Positions 7,056-14,247 of a stretch of 33,271 bases of DNA are shown here, one piece after another. The notes beneath the pieces were generated by a model. That model saw nothing but the letters and a program-made list of their open reading frames with translations. It had not been told where the DNA came from and made no database searches. The position numbers and the translations under genes were made by a program. Where the stretch lies: IMG/VR virus record IMGVR_UViG_3300032286_000835, positions 1 through 33,271 of that record. The stretch is one strand, 5' to 3'. The stretch is from a virus. Position 1 is the first letter of the stretch, and every line of letters starts with the position of its first letter.

Positions 7056-7462
7056 GTTTAAGAATCGGTGCCGTTGGGGTACAGAGAGTTTCTGCCAAAC
7101 TATTGGAACATGGTTTCCTAGTTAGCCTTCCGGTATTTGATGCTGGGTATGACTTAGTATCTGATTGGGGTGGGAAACTCCATCGTATTCAAGTTAAGTC
7201 GACCATCGGTAACGAGGACCAACGTAGAAGAAAGATCAAGTTCTTGGCAGTTAAGGGGCCGGGATATGGATGGGGCGCAAAAATAAACACGAATAGAAAG
7301 AAGAGTATTTACAGCAGGAGCGATTGCGACACCTTTATTTTTTATCATATCACACAAGATGCTTTATTTGTGATGCCTCGCGCTAAGATGCCAAAGACCA
7401 AGTCTATCTATTTGGAACCCAATTCGAAATGGCGTGATAACTGGGCTGTTATCAAAGACTAG
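7052..7462 (+). CDS. PD-(D/E)XK-like nuclease
   Basis: 136 residues; ATGA overlap with the endolysin. The arrangement VGVQRVSAKLLEHGFLV, then DAGYDLVSDWGGKLHRIQVKST, fits the PD-(D/E)XK endonuclease fold: a helix with the usual Glu position taken by Gln11, the active-site Asp34, and Gln47-x-Lys49 in place of E-x-K. Family members include archaeal-type Holliday junction resolvases, homing-type nucleases and small restriction-like enzymes. The C-terminal part (SDCDTFIFYHITQDALFVMP) matches the strand region that follows the active site in these proteins. Its place between lysis and tail genes suggests either late DNA processing or a selfish insertion. Its target is unknown. Confidence 0.7.
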   Translation: MSLRIGAVGVQRVSAKLLEHGFLVSLPVFDAGYDLVSDWGGKLHRIQVKSTIGNEDQRRRKIKFLAVKGPGYGWGAKINTNRKKSIYSRSDCDTFIFYHITQDALFVMPRAKMPKTKSIYLEPNSKWRDNWAVIKD

Positions 7463-7483
7463 TTGCCGTCCGTTTGAGAATAC

Positions 7484-7492
7484 GATACATAC
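7484..7492 (+). promoter_or_regulatory. Second GATACATAC box
   Basis: Identical 9-mer to 4373-4381. It lies in the 36-base gap between the nuclease and the large tail gene, 6 bases before an ATG (7499) that has no Shine-Dalgarno. It is a candidate promoter element for the tail operon; no convincing -35 is visible. Confidence 0.3.
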
Positions 7493-7498
7493 GATTCT

Positions 7499-10009
7499 AT
7501 GGCTATAGCTGATTCCACGTTACTCCTTGAGGGACAACGTGATTTCTCAGGCGGGATGGATTCGAGCAGAGCTCCAAATCTGATTTCGGACAATGCTGTT
7601 TCTCGGGCCGTGAACGTTACCTTCCGTGGTGGGACACCCACGACCCGCCCCGGATTCCGCCAATTGGTTTTGGCTAACGCAGATGTCGAAGCAAATGGTG
7701 GTTTAGATTCTTTCGTTAACGGTCTCTTTCAGGGTGGGTATTATTACCAAGATCGTAGAACAGATAGAAATCCTTGTGTGATTTCTGTGATGAGCGGTTT
7801 TGTTATTAAAATCGATTTAGGAACATACGAAGTGCAAAGAGTATTTCCAGTTGTTCAAGCTCCAGATATCATTGCTGGAGAGTCTTATATAATTAAGACT
7901 GTCGGGACTACGACTTGGACAAGTTATGGGGCTACTGCTAACACCGTAGGGGAACAATTTGTGTGTACAACTGCTCCGGGTGTTGGGTCAGGAACAGCCT
8001 ACGCTATTAGCCCAATGGACATATACGCCGACTGCTATTTCGTGCAGGCCGAGAATTATCTTATCATCCAAGATGGAAGCAGCGCTCCTCGTATTTGGGA
8101 TGGTGACAACCTTTGGATTAGCGGTAAAGGACCTGCCGGTTCCACCGGAAAAATTTCTCAAGTTCCAGTTGGTACTGTCATGGCCTACGGGCAAGGGCGG
8201 CTGTTTGTCTCCAATACTGAGCGAACTTCTGGCACGGCTGGTGATTTGGCTTATGGCGGCAGTACTGACCAAAAAACTATCACTTCTGGCCTTCACGCTG
8301 GAGGCCGATATCGTTTTACTACTTCGACTGTTCATGGTTTTGCTGTAGGAAACGTTGTGACTGTATCGGGGCATTCTTCCGAATTTGGCCTCAACGGGAC
8401 TTGGAGTATAGCTAATATTCACAGTACAACCGAGTTTGATATTGATTTCACTACTACCGGAATCAAAGGAAATGGTGGTTTTGTTACGAAAGCGAATGTT
8501 GGGGCTGCTTCAGATCTTCTTCGCTTTACTGAAACAACCTACTTGGACGAGGGGGGTTCTCTGCAAGTCCCCGGTTTTCTGGGCAAGATCACGGGTCTGA
8601 TTTTCATGCCAGTTCAAGACTCAGCAGTTGGCGTAGGCGATCTCTTGATTTTTTGTGAAACCGGAGTTCTATCCCTTTCCGTGTCCGTCCCGAGAACTCA
8701 ATGGAAGAATACGGCTGGGTTCCAGCGTATCGCCTTAGCTTCGATTGGGTCGACTGGTCAGGAGTCTTTGACAACTGCCAACGGTGACGTTTTCTTCCGG
8801 TCTTTCGACGGTCTACGTACCTATCGTAATGCTAGGGCCGAGTTTAATTCTTTTGGCCGTGTCCCAATCTCCGCAGAGATGAATGCGGTTCTAGAATACG
8901 ATACAAAGAACATGTTGAAGAATTGTAGTTCTATCGTGTTTGATAATCGTTTTCTTTTCACGGCCACCCCTAAAATTGATTTTACAGGTGTTTCGTCTAC
9001 TACAGTAAGAAAAAGACCCATTACCTTTTCTTCAATTGTGGCACTCGATTTCACGACTTTAGCTTCGATCGGTGCCCAGAGGGCTTCTTGCTACGACGGG
9101 TTCTGGAGGGGTTTGGACGTTACTAAATTGATCTCTGGTGTTGTTGATGGAAAACCAAGAGCTTTCGCATTCTGTGTCGATTACGAAGTCAACGCGACAA
9201 ACACTCTATGGGAGATCACTTCGGACATCTTTGCCGATGAACCAGTCAATGCGACGCCTATTCCGATTACGTCTATCTTAGAGACACGAAGCTTTCAACT
9301 TGGCTCCCCGTCCGAAGTAAAGAAACTTATCCGAGCCGATTTATGGTTGGGGTCTTTACGGGGTAACACAGATTTCAAAATCTATTGGAGACCAGATGAG
9401 TACGCCTGTTGGCGGGAGTGGCACGAGTTCTCTAGGTGCTCGACTGTAGAAAACTGTGTGGAAACCGGTGTAGGTACTGAATTCAATTCTGCTTCCCAAT
9501 CGGTGACAATCGGGTTTTCCGCGTCCACCATAAAGTGGTACAGGTTGTCTGTTCCAGCTGCTGGCGGTTCTATTTATACCGAACCCCTACAATTTGTAGA
9601 GTCAAACTCTGTTGCTGACATTTTAGTAATGACCAATGCTCTTACCGCAGCTGGGATTACTTTTACTGCCGTAACCAGAACAGGAACCTTCCCAAACTAT
9701 GTCTATGTTATTACGGGCGTTGGAGCTGACTTTACAGTTATACCAGTCAAGACTCCTGGGCCTAACGGGACAGCCAGTTGCGAAGACATGTTTGCCCCCA
9801 AGAACTTCCAGCCCCAGTACCGCCCACAGATTCGCATGCCTACGCCCCCAGCAGATTCCGATCCGATTGTCGGGCGACCTTATTATTTTGGTAATGATTT
9901 TCAATTCCGTATCGAATGGGTTGGCCACGCCCAGCTCACCCGCTTCCTTGTTCTTGGCCAGCGCCAGCTTGAACAGTATCAGGGAACCGATTATGTGGAG
10001 GTTGTCTAA
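7499..10009 (+). CDS. Large tail protein, T7 gp12 (tail tubular protein B)-like
   Basis: 836 residues. The start QRDFSGGMDSSRAPNLISDN followed by AVNVTFRGGTPTTRPGFR is characteristic of large beta-rich tail nozzle/stabilisation proteins in podovirus-like phages. The body has beta-propeller-like repeats (e.g. YFVQAENYLIIQDGSSAPRI; PVGTVMAYGQGRLFVSN). Residues about 127-166 hold an inserted module shared with the next gene. Residues about 258-322 hold another insertion (HGFAVGNVVTVSGHSSEFG). The C-terminus (FGNDFQFRIEWVGHAQLTRF) returns to the core fold. It would form the distal tail tube with the gp11-like protein encoded at 14248. In T7 these two genes are adjacent; here fibre genes separate them. 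Confidence 0.7.
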   Translation: MAIADSTLLLEGQRDFSGGMDSSRAPNLISDNAVSRAVNVTFRGGTPTTRPGFRQLVLANADVEANGGLDSFVNGLFQGGYYYQDRRTDRNPCVISVMSGFVIKIDLGTYEVQRVFPVVQAPDIIAGESYIIKTVGTTTWTSYGATANTVGEQFVCTTAPGVGSGTAYAISPMDIYADCYFVQAENYLIIQDGSSAPRIWDGDNLWISGKGPAGSTGKISQVPVGTVMAYGQGRLFVSNTERTSGTAGDLAYGGSTDQKTITSGLHAGGRYRFTTSTVHGFAVGNVVTVSGHSSEFGLNGTWSIANIHSTTEFDIDFTTTGIKGNGGFVTKANVGAASDLLRFTETTYLDEGGSLQVPGFLGKITGLIFMPVQDSAVGVGDLLIFCETGVLSLSVSVPRTQWKNTAGFQRIALASIGSTGQESLTTANGDVFFRSFDGLRTYRNARAEFNSFGRVPISAEMNAVLEYDTKNMLKNCSSIVFDNRFLFTATPKIDFTGVSSTTVRKRPITFSSIVALDFTTLASIGAQRASCYDGFWRGLDVTKLISGVVDGKPRAFAFCVDYEVNATNTLWEITSDIFADEPVNATPIPITSILETRSFQLGSPSEVKKLIRADLWLGSLRGNTDFKIYWRPDEYACWREWHEFSRCSTVENCVETGVGTEFNSASQSVTIGFSASTIKWYRLSVPAAGGSIYTEPLQFVESNSVADILVMTNALTAAGITFTAVTRTGTFPNYVYVITGVGADFTVIPVKTPGPNGTASCEDMFAPKNFQPQYRPQIRMPTPPADSDPIVGRPYYFGNDFQFRIEWVGHAQLTRFLVLGQRQLEQYQGTDYVEVV
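7877..7996 (+). repeat. 40-codon module, copy 1
   Basis: Encodes GESYIIKTVG to GVGSGT inside the gp12-like protein. It aligns without gaps to 10498-10617, with 29 of 40 residues identical, and is also close at DNA level (for example both contain GGGGAACAATTTGT). The module resembles small beta domains found in cyanophage-type tail proteins. Confidence 0.8.
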
Positions 10010-10842
10010 TGCCTGAAGATACATGCGAAGAATTGAATTGTTGCCCTCCGGGATTTACTGTTCCCCCGTTGGGTGGTGTTTTATCTTTAGCTGGTGAGGA
10101 TAGCGTAAACAGCGACCCCAATATTGACAATGGCGAGTTGGTACTAGCCGAGGAAGCTGAGTGGGTGAGATGCAGTATCAACAGCGCGAGTCCTTCCACT
10201 CTATTTACAAATACTAATCCTCCTCTGGTGCCCCAAACAGTACTCGATTTCCAAAATGTAAAAGTGGGATATTTCGCTTACGCCGTAGCTATCGCTAAAA
10301 CCTTTACCGCTACTTTAGGTTCCCCCACAATTGTTCTCAATAGTTCGACTGGTGTTTCGGTTGGAGATATTATTGAACTTGCTACCGACTATTTCGTATA
10401 CGGGACGACCGTTTTAAGTATCTCTTCCCCAAACGTAACCCTTTCAAGTAACGCCTTGGTTTCCACTCCAGTGGTTTCAGCTCCGAATATTGTTGAAGGT
10501 GAATTGTATAGAATTAAGACTATCGGAGATACCGATTGGACACTTTATGGGGCGGGTAGCAATACCATTGGGGAACAATTTGTCTGCACGTCTGCTCCCG
10601 GTGTCGGCACTGGCACGGTTGACGTTGTCACGCTTATCTCTTTTAGACCAACGACTGGACAGGTTAAAATTGGGGGCCTCCCGTTGATACCTACTGGTAC
10701 CGTTGTTAGTAGTTTGACTTTAACCTCGCTAGTCCTATCCAACGCAACGCTAGCCCCCTCGGTTATGAATCGTATTGTAGTGGCCTTTTTCCCAGCAGAA
10801 CTCGATCCGAACGTGACGGATGAGGACGAGCTATTCACTTGA
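10009..10842 (+). CDS. Tail-associated beta-rich protein sharing a module with the gp12-like protein
   Basis: 277 residues; TAATG overlap with the preceding gene and GGAGG just upstream. The N-terminus has two adjacent Cys (ELNCCPPGFTVPPLGG) and acidic residues. The middle has a beta region (GSPTIVLNSSTGVSVGDIIELATDYFVYGTTVLSI), then residues 164-203 carry the same 40-residue module as the upstream tail gene. The C-terminal part (about 210-270) is another hydrophobic beta domain. No enzyme motif is present. The coupling and shared module suggest it binds the tail nozzle or forms a plug or fibre adaptor. The function is inferred only from context. Confidence 0.6.
   Translation: MPEDTCEELNCCPPGFTVPPLGGVLSLAGEDSVNSDPNIDNGELVLAEEAEWVRCSINSASPSTLFTNTNPPLVPQTVLDFQNVKVGYFAYAVAIAKTFTATLGSPTIVLNSSTGVSVGDIIELATDYFVYGTTVLSISSPNVTLSSNALVSTPVVSAPNIVEGELYRIKTIGDTDWTLYGAGSNTIGEQFVCTSAPGVGTGTVDVVTLISFRPTTGQVKIGGLPLIPTGTVVSSLTLTSLVLSNATLAPSVMNRIVVAFFPAELDPNVTDEDELFT
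10498..10617 (+). repeat. 40-codon module, copy 2
   Basis: Encodes GELYRIKTIG to GVGTGT. It is the partner of 7877-7996, of equal length with no gap, and 29 of 40 residues are identical. The invariant core includes NT-x-GEQFVCT-x-APGVG. Confidence 0.8.
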
Positions 10843-10874
10843 CTTGGAAATACTTTTACAGGAGATAGATTTCA

Positions 10875-11180
10875 ATGGCTGGAGTAAAGATCTCAAACCT
10901 AACGGAGCTTACGACTACCCCTCCAGACACGGCCATCCTCCCCATTGTCGCAGGCGGTATCACCCAGAAGGTCACCATCGCTAACATCAAGACCCTCATC
11001 CCACCCGCATCTGGGGCAACGGGTGGGCCTGGTAATTTGGCTTTTTGGGAGAACCCCACAAATATTACGGTGGATTACCAGATTTCAGCAGGGGCTAATG
11101 CTGGGTCTTTCGGCCCAATTACGATCAATAATCTCGTAACTGTGACAGTCCCGACCGGTTCAACTTGGAGTATAGTCTAA
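10875..11180 (+). CDS. Short tail-fibre-type protein
   Basis: 101 residues; AGGAGAT lies 8 bases before the ATG. The N-terminus (VKISNLTELTTTPPDTAILP then GGITQKVTIANIKTLI) matches a docking/start domain common in phage fibre proteins. The C-terminus (PTNITVDYQISAGANAGSFG then TINNLVTVTVPTGSTWSIV) is the small beta-helical cap often found at fibre tips. Both halves are known from longer fibres, so this may be a minimal fibre or one subunit of a multi-gene fibre. It begins the second fibre cluster. Confidence 0.7.
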   Translation: MAGVKISNLTELTTTPPDTAILPIVAGGITQKVTIANIKTLIPPASGATGGPGNLAFWENPTNITVDYQISAGANAGSFGPITINNLVTVTVPTGSTWSIV

Positions 11181-11251
11181 TGCCTCTTTCTCTTAGCGGA
11201 ACGACTGGTATCGTGACTGGGGATATTGGCACCGTAGTCATTTTCCGATAA
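11180..11251 (+). CDS. 23-residue ORF, possible vestigial fibre start
   Basis: A TAATG overlap opens MPLSLSGTTGIVTGDIGTVV and ends three residues later. The LSGTTGI phrase is typical of fibre N-termini, and the next gene begins similarly (MSIAISGSSITFPDQTQ). It may be a remnant of a fibre gene lost by recombination, or a very small translated peptide that keeps coupling through the operon. Confidence 0.35.
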   Translation: MPLSLSGTTGIVTGDIGTVVIFR

Positions 11252-11260
11252 AGAATAAGT

Positions 11261-12265
11261 ATGAGCATAGCAATTTCAGGATCTTCTATCACGTTCCCAG
11301 ACCAGACTCAGATGTCGACGGCTCCGGGGAGTTCATTTAAAAATCGCATCATCAATGGTGATATGCGGATCTGGCAACGTGGAACTTCTTTTTCAACTCC
11401 TGGGTCAATATATACGGCTGACCGATTTACTTGGGTCACAACTGGAGTTAACGGAACAGCCACACGATCTACTGATATTCCTAATGCCAAAGAATCGTAC
11501 TCGTTAAAATTTGTACCTGTCTCTAGTGGTACACCGACTGAATTTGTTGTAAGGCAGTATTTAGAACAACAAAATATAGTAGATTTTGCAGGAAGTACAG
11601 TTACTGTGTCGGCGTGGGTTAAATGTTCCAAAACATCAGTTAAATTTAGATGTACACCACTAAATGCGACCGGTGGTAGTGATGTAAATCAATATAGATC
11701 AGTAGTAGCAAATACTTGGACAAAGATAACTGCTACATTTTCTACATTCTCAGCAGTAACAGCATGGACAGCTGCTCCTAATGACCAAGGTGGGTTTTTG
11801 GATATTGGGTTCCAAGATAGTATAGCTCTTACTACAGCAGACGAACTCTACATCACAGGAGTCCAACTGGAACGAGGTTCGACCGCAACCGAGTTTGAGC
11901 GCAGGCCGATTGGAACGGAGTTGGCGTTGTGTCAGAGGTATTACTTGAAACTACAGCCACCAATAAATATGAGATATGGAATTGGTAGGAGCTTATCTAC
12001 AACCTTGTCTTCCCTTACAGTTCCTTTCCCTGTTTCCATGAGAGTTCGTCCAACAGCATTAGAGCAATCTGGAACTGCTGGTCATTATGGAATTGCATAT
12101 TTAGCAACTGCCGCTGCTTGCACAGCCGTCCCAACAATGCTTTATTCAACAGAACTTGTAGCGCAAGTGCAACTTACAAATGCAGCAGTTCTTACTGCTG
12201 GTCAAGCAAACGAAGCATATAATGTAAATGCAAGTGGATACTTAGCTTGGAGTGCTGAATTATGA
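11261..12265 (+). CDS. Tail fibre protein with carbohydrate-binding-like domain
   Basis: 334 residues. The N-terminus (ISGSSITFPDQTQMSTAPG) leads into KNRIINGDMRIWQRGTSF and a jelly-roll domain (YTADRFTWV; VSAWVKCSK; YITGVQLERGSTATEFERRP; ELALCQRYY). This is a widespread tail-fibre module related to carbohydrate-binding sandwiches. Residues about 225-334 form a further variable beta domain, likely the receptor-binding tip. The small chaperone-like gene starts inside its stop codon (ATGA). Such C-terminal domains usually determine host range and recombine often. Confidence 0.8.
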   Translation: MSIAISGSSITFPDQTQMSTAPGSSFKNRIINGDMRIWQRGTSFSTPGSIYTADRFTWVTTGVNGTATRSTDIPNAKESYSLKFVPVSSGTPTEFVVRQYLEQQNIVDFAGSTVTVSAWVKCSKTSVKFRCTPLNATGGSDVNQYRSVVANTWTKITATFSTFSAVTAWTAAPNDQGGFLDIGFQDSIALTTADELYITGVQLERGSTATEFERRPIGTELALCQRYYLKLQPPINMRYGIGRSLSTTLSSLTVPFPVSMRVRPTALEQSGTAGHYGIAYLATAAACTAVPTMLYSTELVAQVQLTNAAVLTAGQANEAYNVNASGYLAWSAEL

Positions 12266-12435
12266 TCTATAAAATCCTACAAAAGATAAATTCAGAATCA
12301 CCTCAAATATATGCAAGAATTGATGATGATGGAATATCTCGTCTATCTTGTACCGAGGAATATCCAGAGTTTAAGCGATGGATTGCCGAAGGCAACACTC
12401 CGCTTCCTGCTGACGAACAAGGAGAAACCAAATGA
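12262..12435 (+). CDS. Small fibre chaperone-like protein
   Basis: 57 residues between two fibre genes, overlapping both by ATGA. The C-terminal phrase YPEFKRWIAEGNTPLPADEQ matches the WLAEGNTPEPA-type ending found in small tail-fibre assembly proteins. The N-terminal half (MIYKILQKINSESPQIYARI) predicts a short beta hairpin. Such proteins help the upstream fibre fold or trimerise. The assignment rests on this short motif plus the position directly behind a fibre gene. Confidence 0.6.
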   Translation: MIYKILQKINSESPQIYARIDDDGISRLSCTEEYPEFKRWIAEGNTPLPADEQGETK

Positions 12436-12962
12436 GTATGGGGTTTAGAGCAGAATCTACGAACACCAGCGGGGTGATCACCGTCGCAGGTGTGGACCAA
12501 GTCGTCATCAACAATGCCGGCAATGTGGCAGCCACGACCTTCACGGGCGCTTTGGCTGGAAACGCCTCTACGGCTACTAAGTTTGCTAGCACAACTGGAG
12601 CGGCTCCGGTTTACGGTGCGAGGGCTTGGGTTAGCTTTGATGCTACTAGAAATGCGGCGGGGACAGCTACTGCTGCCTTTACGACTAGGTTTATTCGCGG
12701 TAGCAGTAGCGGTAATGTGACTTCTGTTTTAAAATTTGATAATGGTGCTTACAGGGTGAACTTTGGTGTGGATATGCCCACTGCCGATTATGCCTTAGTG
12801 GGAGCGACTGGGGCTGCTAACAAACTAGTAACTTATGCCGCTCCAGTATTCGTATCATCACAAACGACAAGTAGCTGTGATATTTATGTGGGAACTCATA
12901 GCGCGAACTCTAACCCAACCACTGTTGAGATGCCATTTGTTAATATCGCCATTTTTGTATGA
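12432..12962 (+). CDS. Tail fibre protein
   Basis: 176 residues; AAGGAG lies 9 bases before the ATG. The N-terminal region (GFRAESTNTSGVITVAGVDQ then NNAGNVAATTFTGALAGNAS) contains the repeat phrases typical of fibre shafts. The C-terminal domain (YGARAWVSFDATRN ... IRGSSSGNVTSVLKFDNGAY ... VNFGVDMPTADYALVGA) is a widespread fibre tip fold. Short length suggests a single-tip fibre subunit. It is probably expressed with its neighbours in the second fibre cluster. Confidence 0.75.
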   Translation: MSMGFRAESTNTSGVITVAGVDQVVINNAGNVAATTFTGALAGNASTATKFASTTGAAPVYGARAWVSFDATRNAAGTATAAFTTRFIRGSSSGNVTSVLKFDNGAYRVNFGVDMPTADYALVGATGAANKLVTYAAPVFVSSQTTSSCDIYVGTHSANSNPTTVEMPFVNIAIFV

Positions 12963-12974
12963 TATGGGAAAACC

Positions 12975-13031
12975 ATGACTGATCAACATATCATCTACCC
13001 AACTGACCAAGCTGTTCTAAGCGCAAGGTAA
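12975..13031 (+). other. Possible 18-residue remnant ORF
   Basis: MTDQHIIYPTDQAVLSAR sits in the 73-base gap between two fibre genes. The HIIYPTD phrase recalls the start of small proteins often encoded beside fibre genes, so this could be a truncated remnant. A 7-codon ORF from 12959 also overlaps the gap. Neither has good support. Confidence 0.25.
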
Positions 13032-13035
13032 CAAT

Positions 13036-13905
13036 ATGGCCCTAATCCCAGGAACTCTTCCCTCCGACACCTGCTACGGCACACCGCAGGATCTCCTCGA
13101 ACTGTTTGCACAGTACTTGGACGTCCCCGCTTTTGCCCTGAGTAGCAAGGTCGTATTCTCCACCACCAATACGGGGTTCACGTCGGACATCGTTTGGTTC
13201 GACACCTCATCCGCTACTCGTCCGATTATGAAGATCACGGTGAGTTCTCTCGGGTTTGTCGACTATGTTAAGAACTACATCACCGCTGCTCCGCTCGTGA
13301 CCATAGTGGGAGCGGACACCCTTCTCATAGCGGACGCAAGTGATTCGAGCAACACCAAGCGGGGGTTGGTTTCTGATATCCTCACTTTGGCCGTTCCCGT
13401 TGCTGGCTCGATCACACCAGCACAACTAGCGCAACCATTTACTAGGGGAACTTCTGTAGCGGCAAGTGGTGCGAATGTTGACTTTACCGGTATTCCTAGC
13501 TGGGTGAAAAAAATAACTATTACACTTGATGAAGTAGATAGCCTCGGATCGGGAGATATTTTACTTCGACTAGGAGACTCTAGCGGATTTGTAAGTACAG
13601 GATATGTTTCAGGCTCAGTAAGAATAATTGGCAACGGGGGTTCTGACTCGTCAAATAGTACGACTGGTTTTGTGTATAAGTCTAACGGTGCGGCGGTTGC
13701 CGCAATATTTACCATTGTAAATGTTTCTGGGAATACTTGGATAGCAGCACAGACAGGTAGGGGCACATCTGGTTCTCCAAATGTTTCGACTATACAGGGC
13801 GGAGGATCAAAAACACTAACAAATACATTAGATAGGATTAGATTAACGCTTACTGCGAGCGATACCTTTAATGGTGGGACTGTTAACATACTGTACGAGG
13901 GTTAA
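13036..13905 (+). CDS. Tail fibre protein with conserved C-terminal tip
   Basis: 289 residues; AAGGT upstream. Residues 1-100 include a DNA- or virion-docking-type fibre start (PSDTCYGTPQDLLELFAQYL) and a repeat-type phrase (ADTLLIADASDSSNTKRGLV). From about residue 135 the phrase FTRGTSVAASGANVDFTGIP then SWVKKITITLDEV, ending GGTVNILYEG, is a very common fibre-tip domain in phages of Gram-negative bacteria. The chaperone gene follows three bases after its stop. A host-receptor-binding role is likely. Confidence 0.8.
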   Translation: MALIPGTLPSDTCYGTPQDLLELFAQYLDVPAFALSSKVVFSTTNTGFTSDIVWFDTSSATRPIMKITVSSLGFVDYVKNYITAAPLVTIVGADTLLIADASDSSNTKRGLVSDILTLAVPVAGSITPAQLAQPFTRGTSVAASGANVDFTGIPSWVKKITITLDEVDSLGSGDILLRLGDSSGFVSTGYVSGSVRIIGNGGSDSSNSTTGFVYKSNGAAVAAIFTIVNVSGNTWIAAQTGRGTSGSPNVSTIQGGGSKTLTNTLDRIRLTLTASDTFNGGTVNILYEG

Positions 13906-13908
13906 TTT

Positions 13909-14244
13909 ATGATAGAAAGAATTGAAAACAACATACAGACTGGAACAATCACGTATTGGGATTCCAATGATTTGGAAATAGAAAAATCTCTTGCAGAGAC
14001 CGAGATTTTTGAAAAAAAGCAAGAGGCTATTAGGGAACGAGAAAGCCCAGCTTTCATTGAGCAACAGAAATGGGATGAAATCAGATCAAAACGTAATGGT
14101 TTTTTAACCCAATCAGATTGGACGCAACTTGAAGATTTCCAAGGAAATAAAGGAGCTTGGGCGATATATCGTCAGGAACTAAGAGACATTCCCCAAACCT
14201 ATTCAACACCACAAGACGTAATCTGGCCAGTACCACCAGCGTAA
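13909..14244 (+). CDS. Phage tail fibre assembly chaperone
   Basis: 111 residues; GAGG precedes the start. The C-terminal half (WDEIRSKRNGFLTQSDWTQL then WAIYRQELRDIPQTYSTPQD and VIWPVPP) closely matches the phage tail assembly chaperone family that includes small proteins encoded behind fibre genes. The N-terminal half is charged and helical. Expected to help the fibre encoded just upstream to fold or trimerise, and normally absent from the mature virion. Confidence 0.85.
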   Translation: MIERIENNIQTGTITYWDSNDLEIEKSLAETEIFEKKQEAIRERESPAFIEQQKWDEIRSKRNGFLTQSDWTQLEDFQGNKGAWAIYRQELRDIPQTYSTPQDVIWPVPPA

Positions 14245-14247
14245 GCC

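Noticed and set aside
1486-14244. Diversity-generating retroelement acting on a fibre gene
   Set aside because: No reverse transcriptase gene and no template/variable repeat pair were seen in the window.
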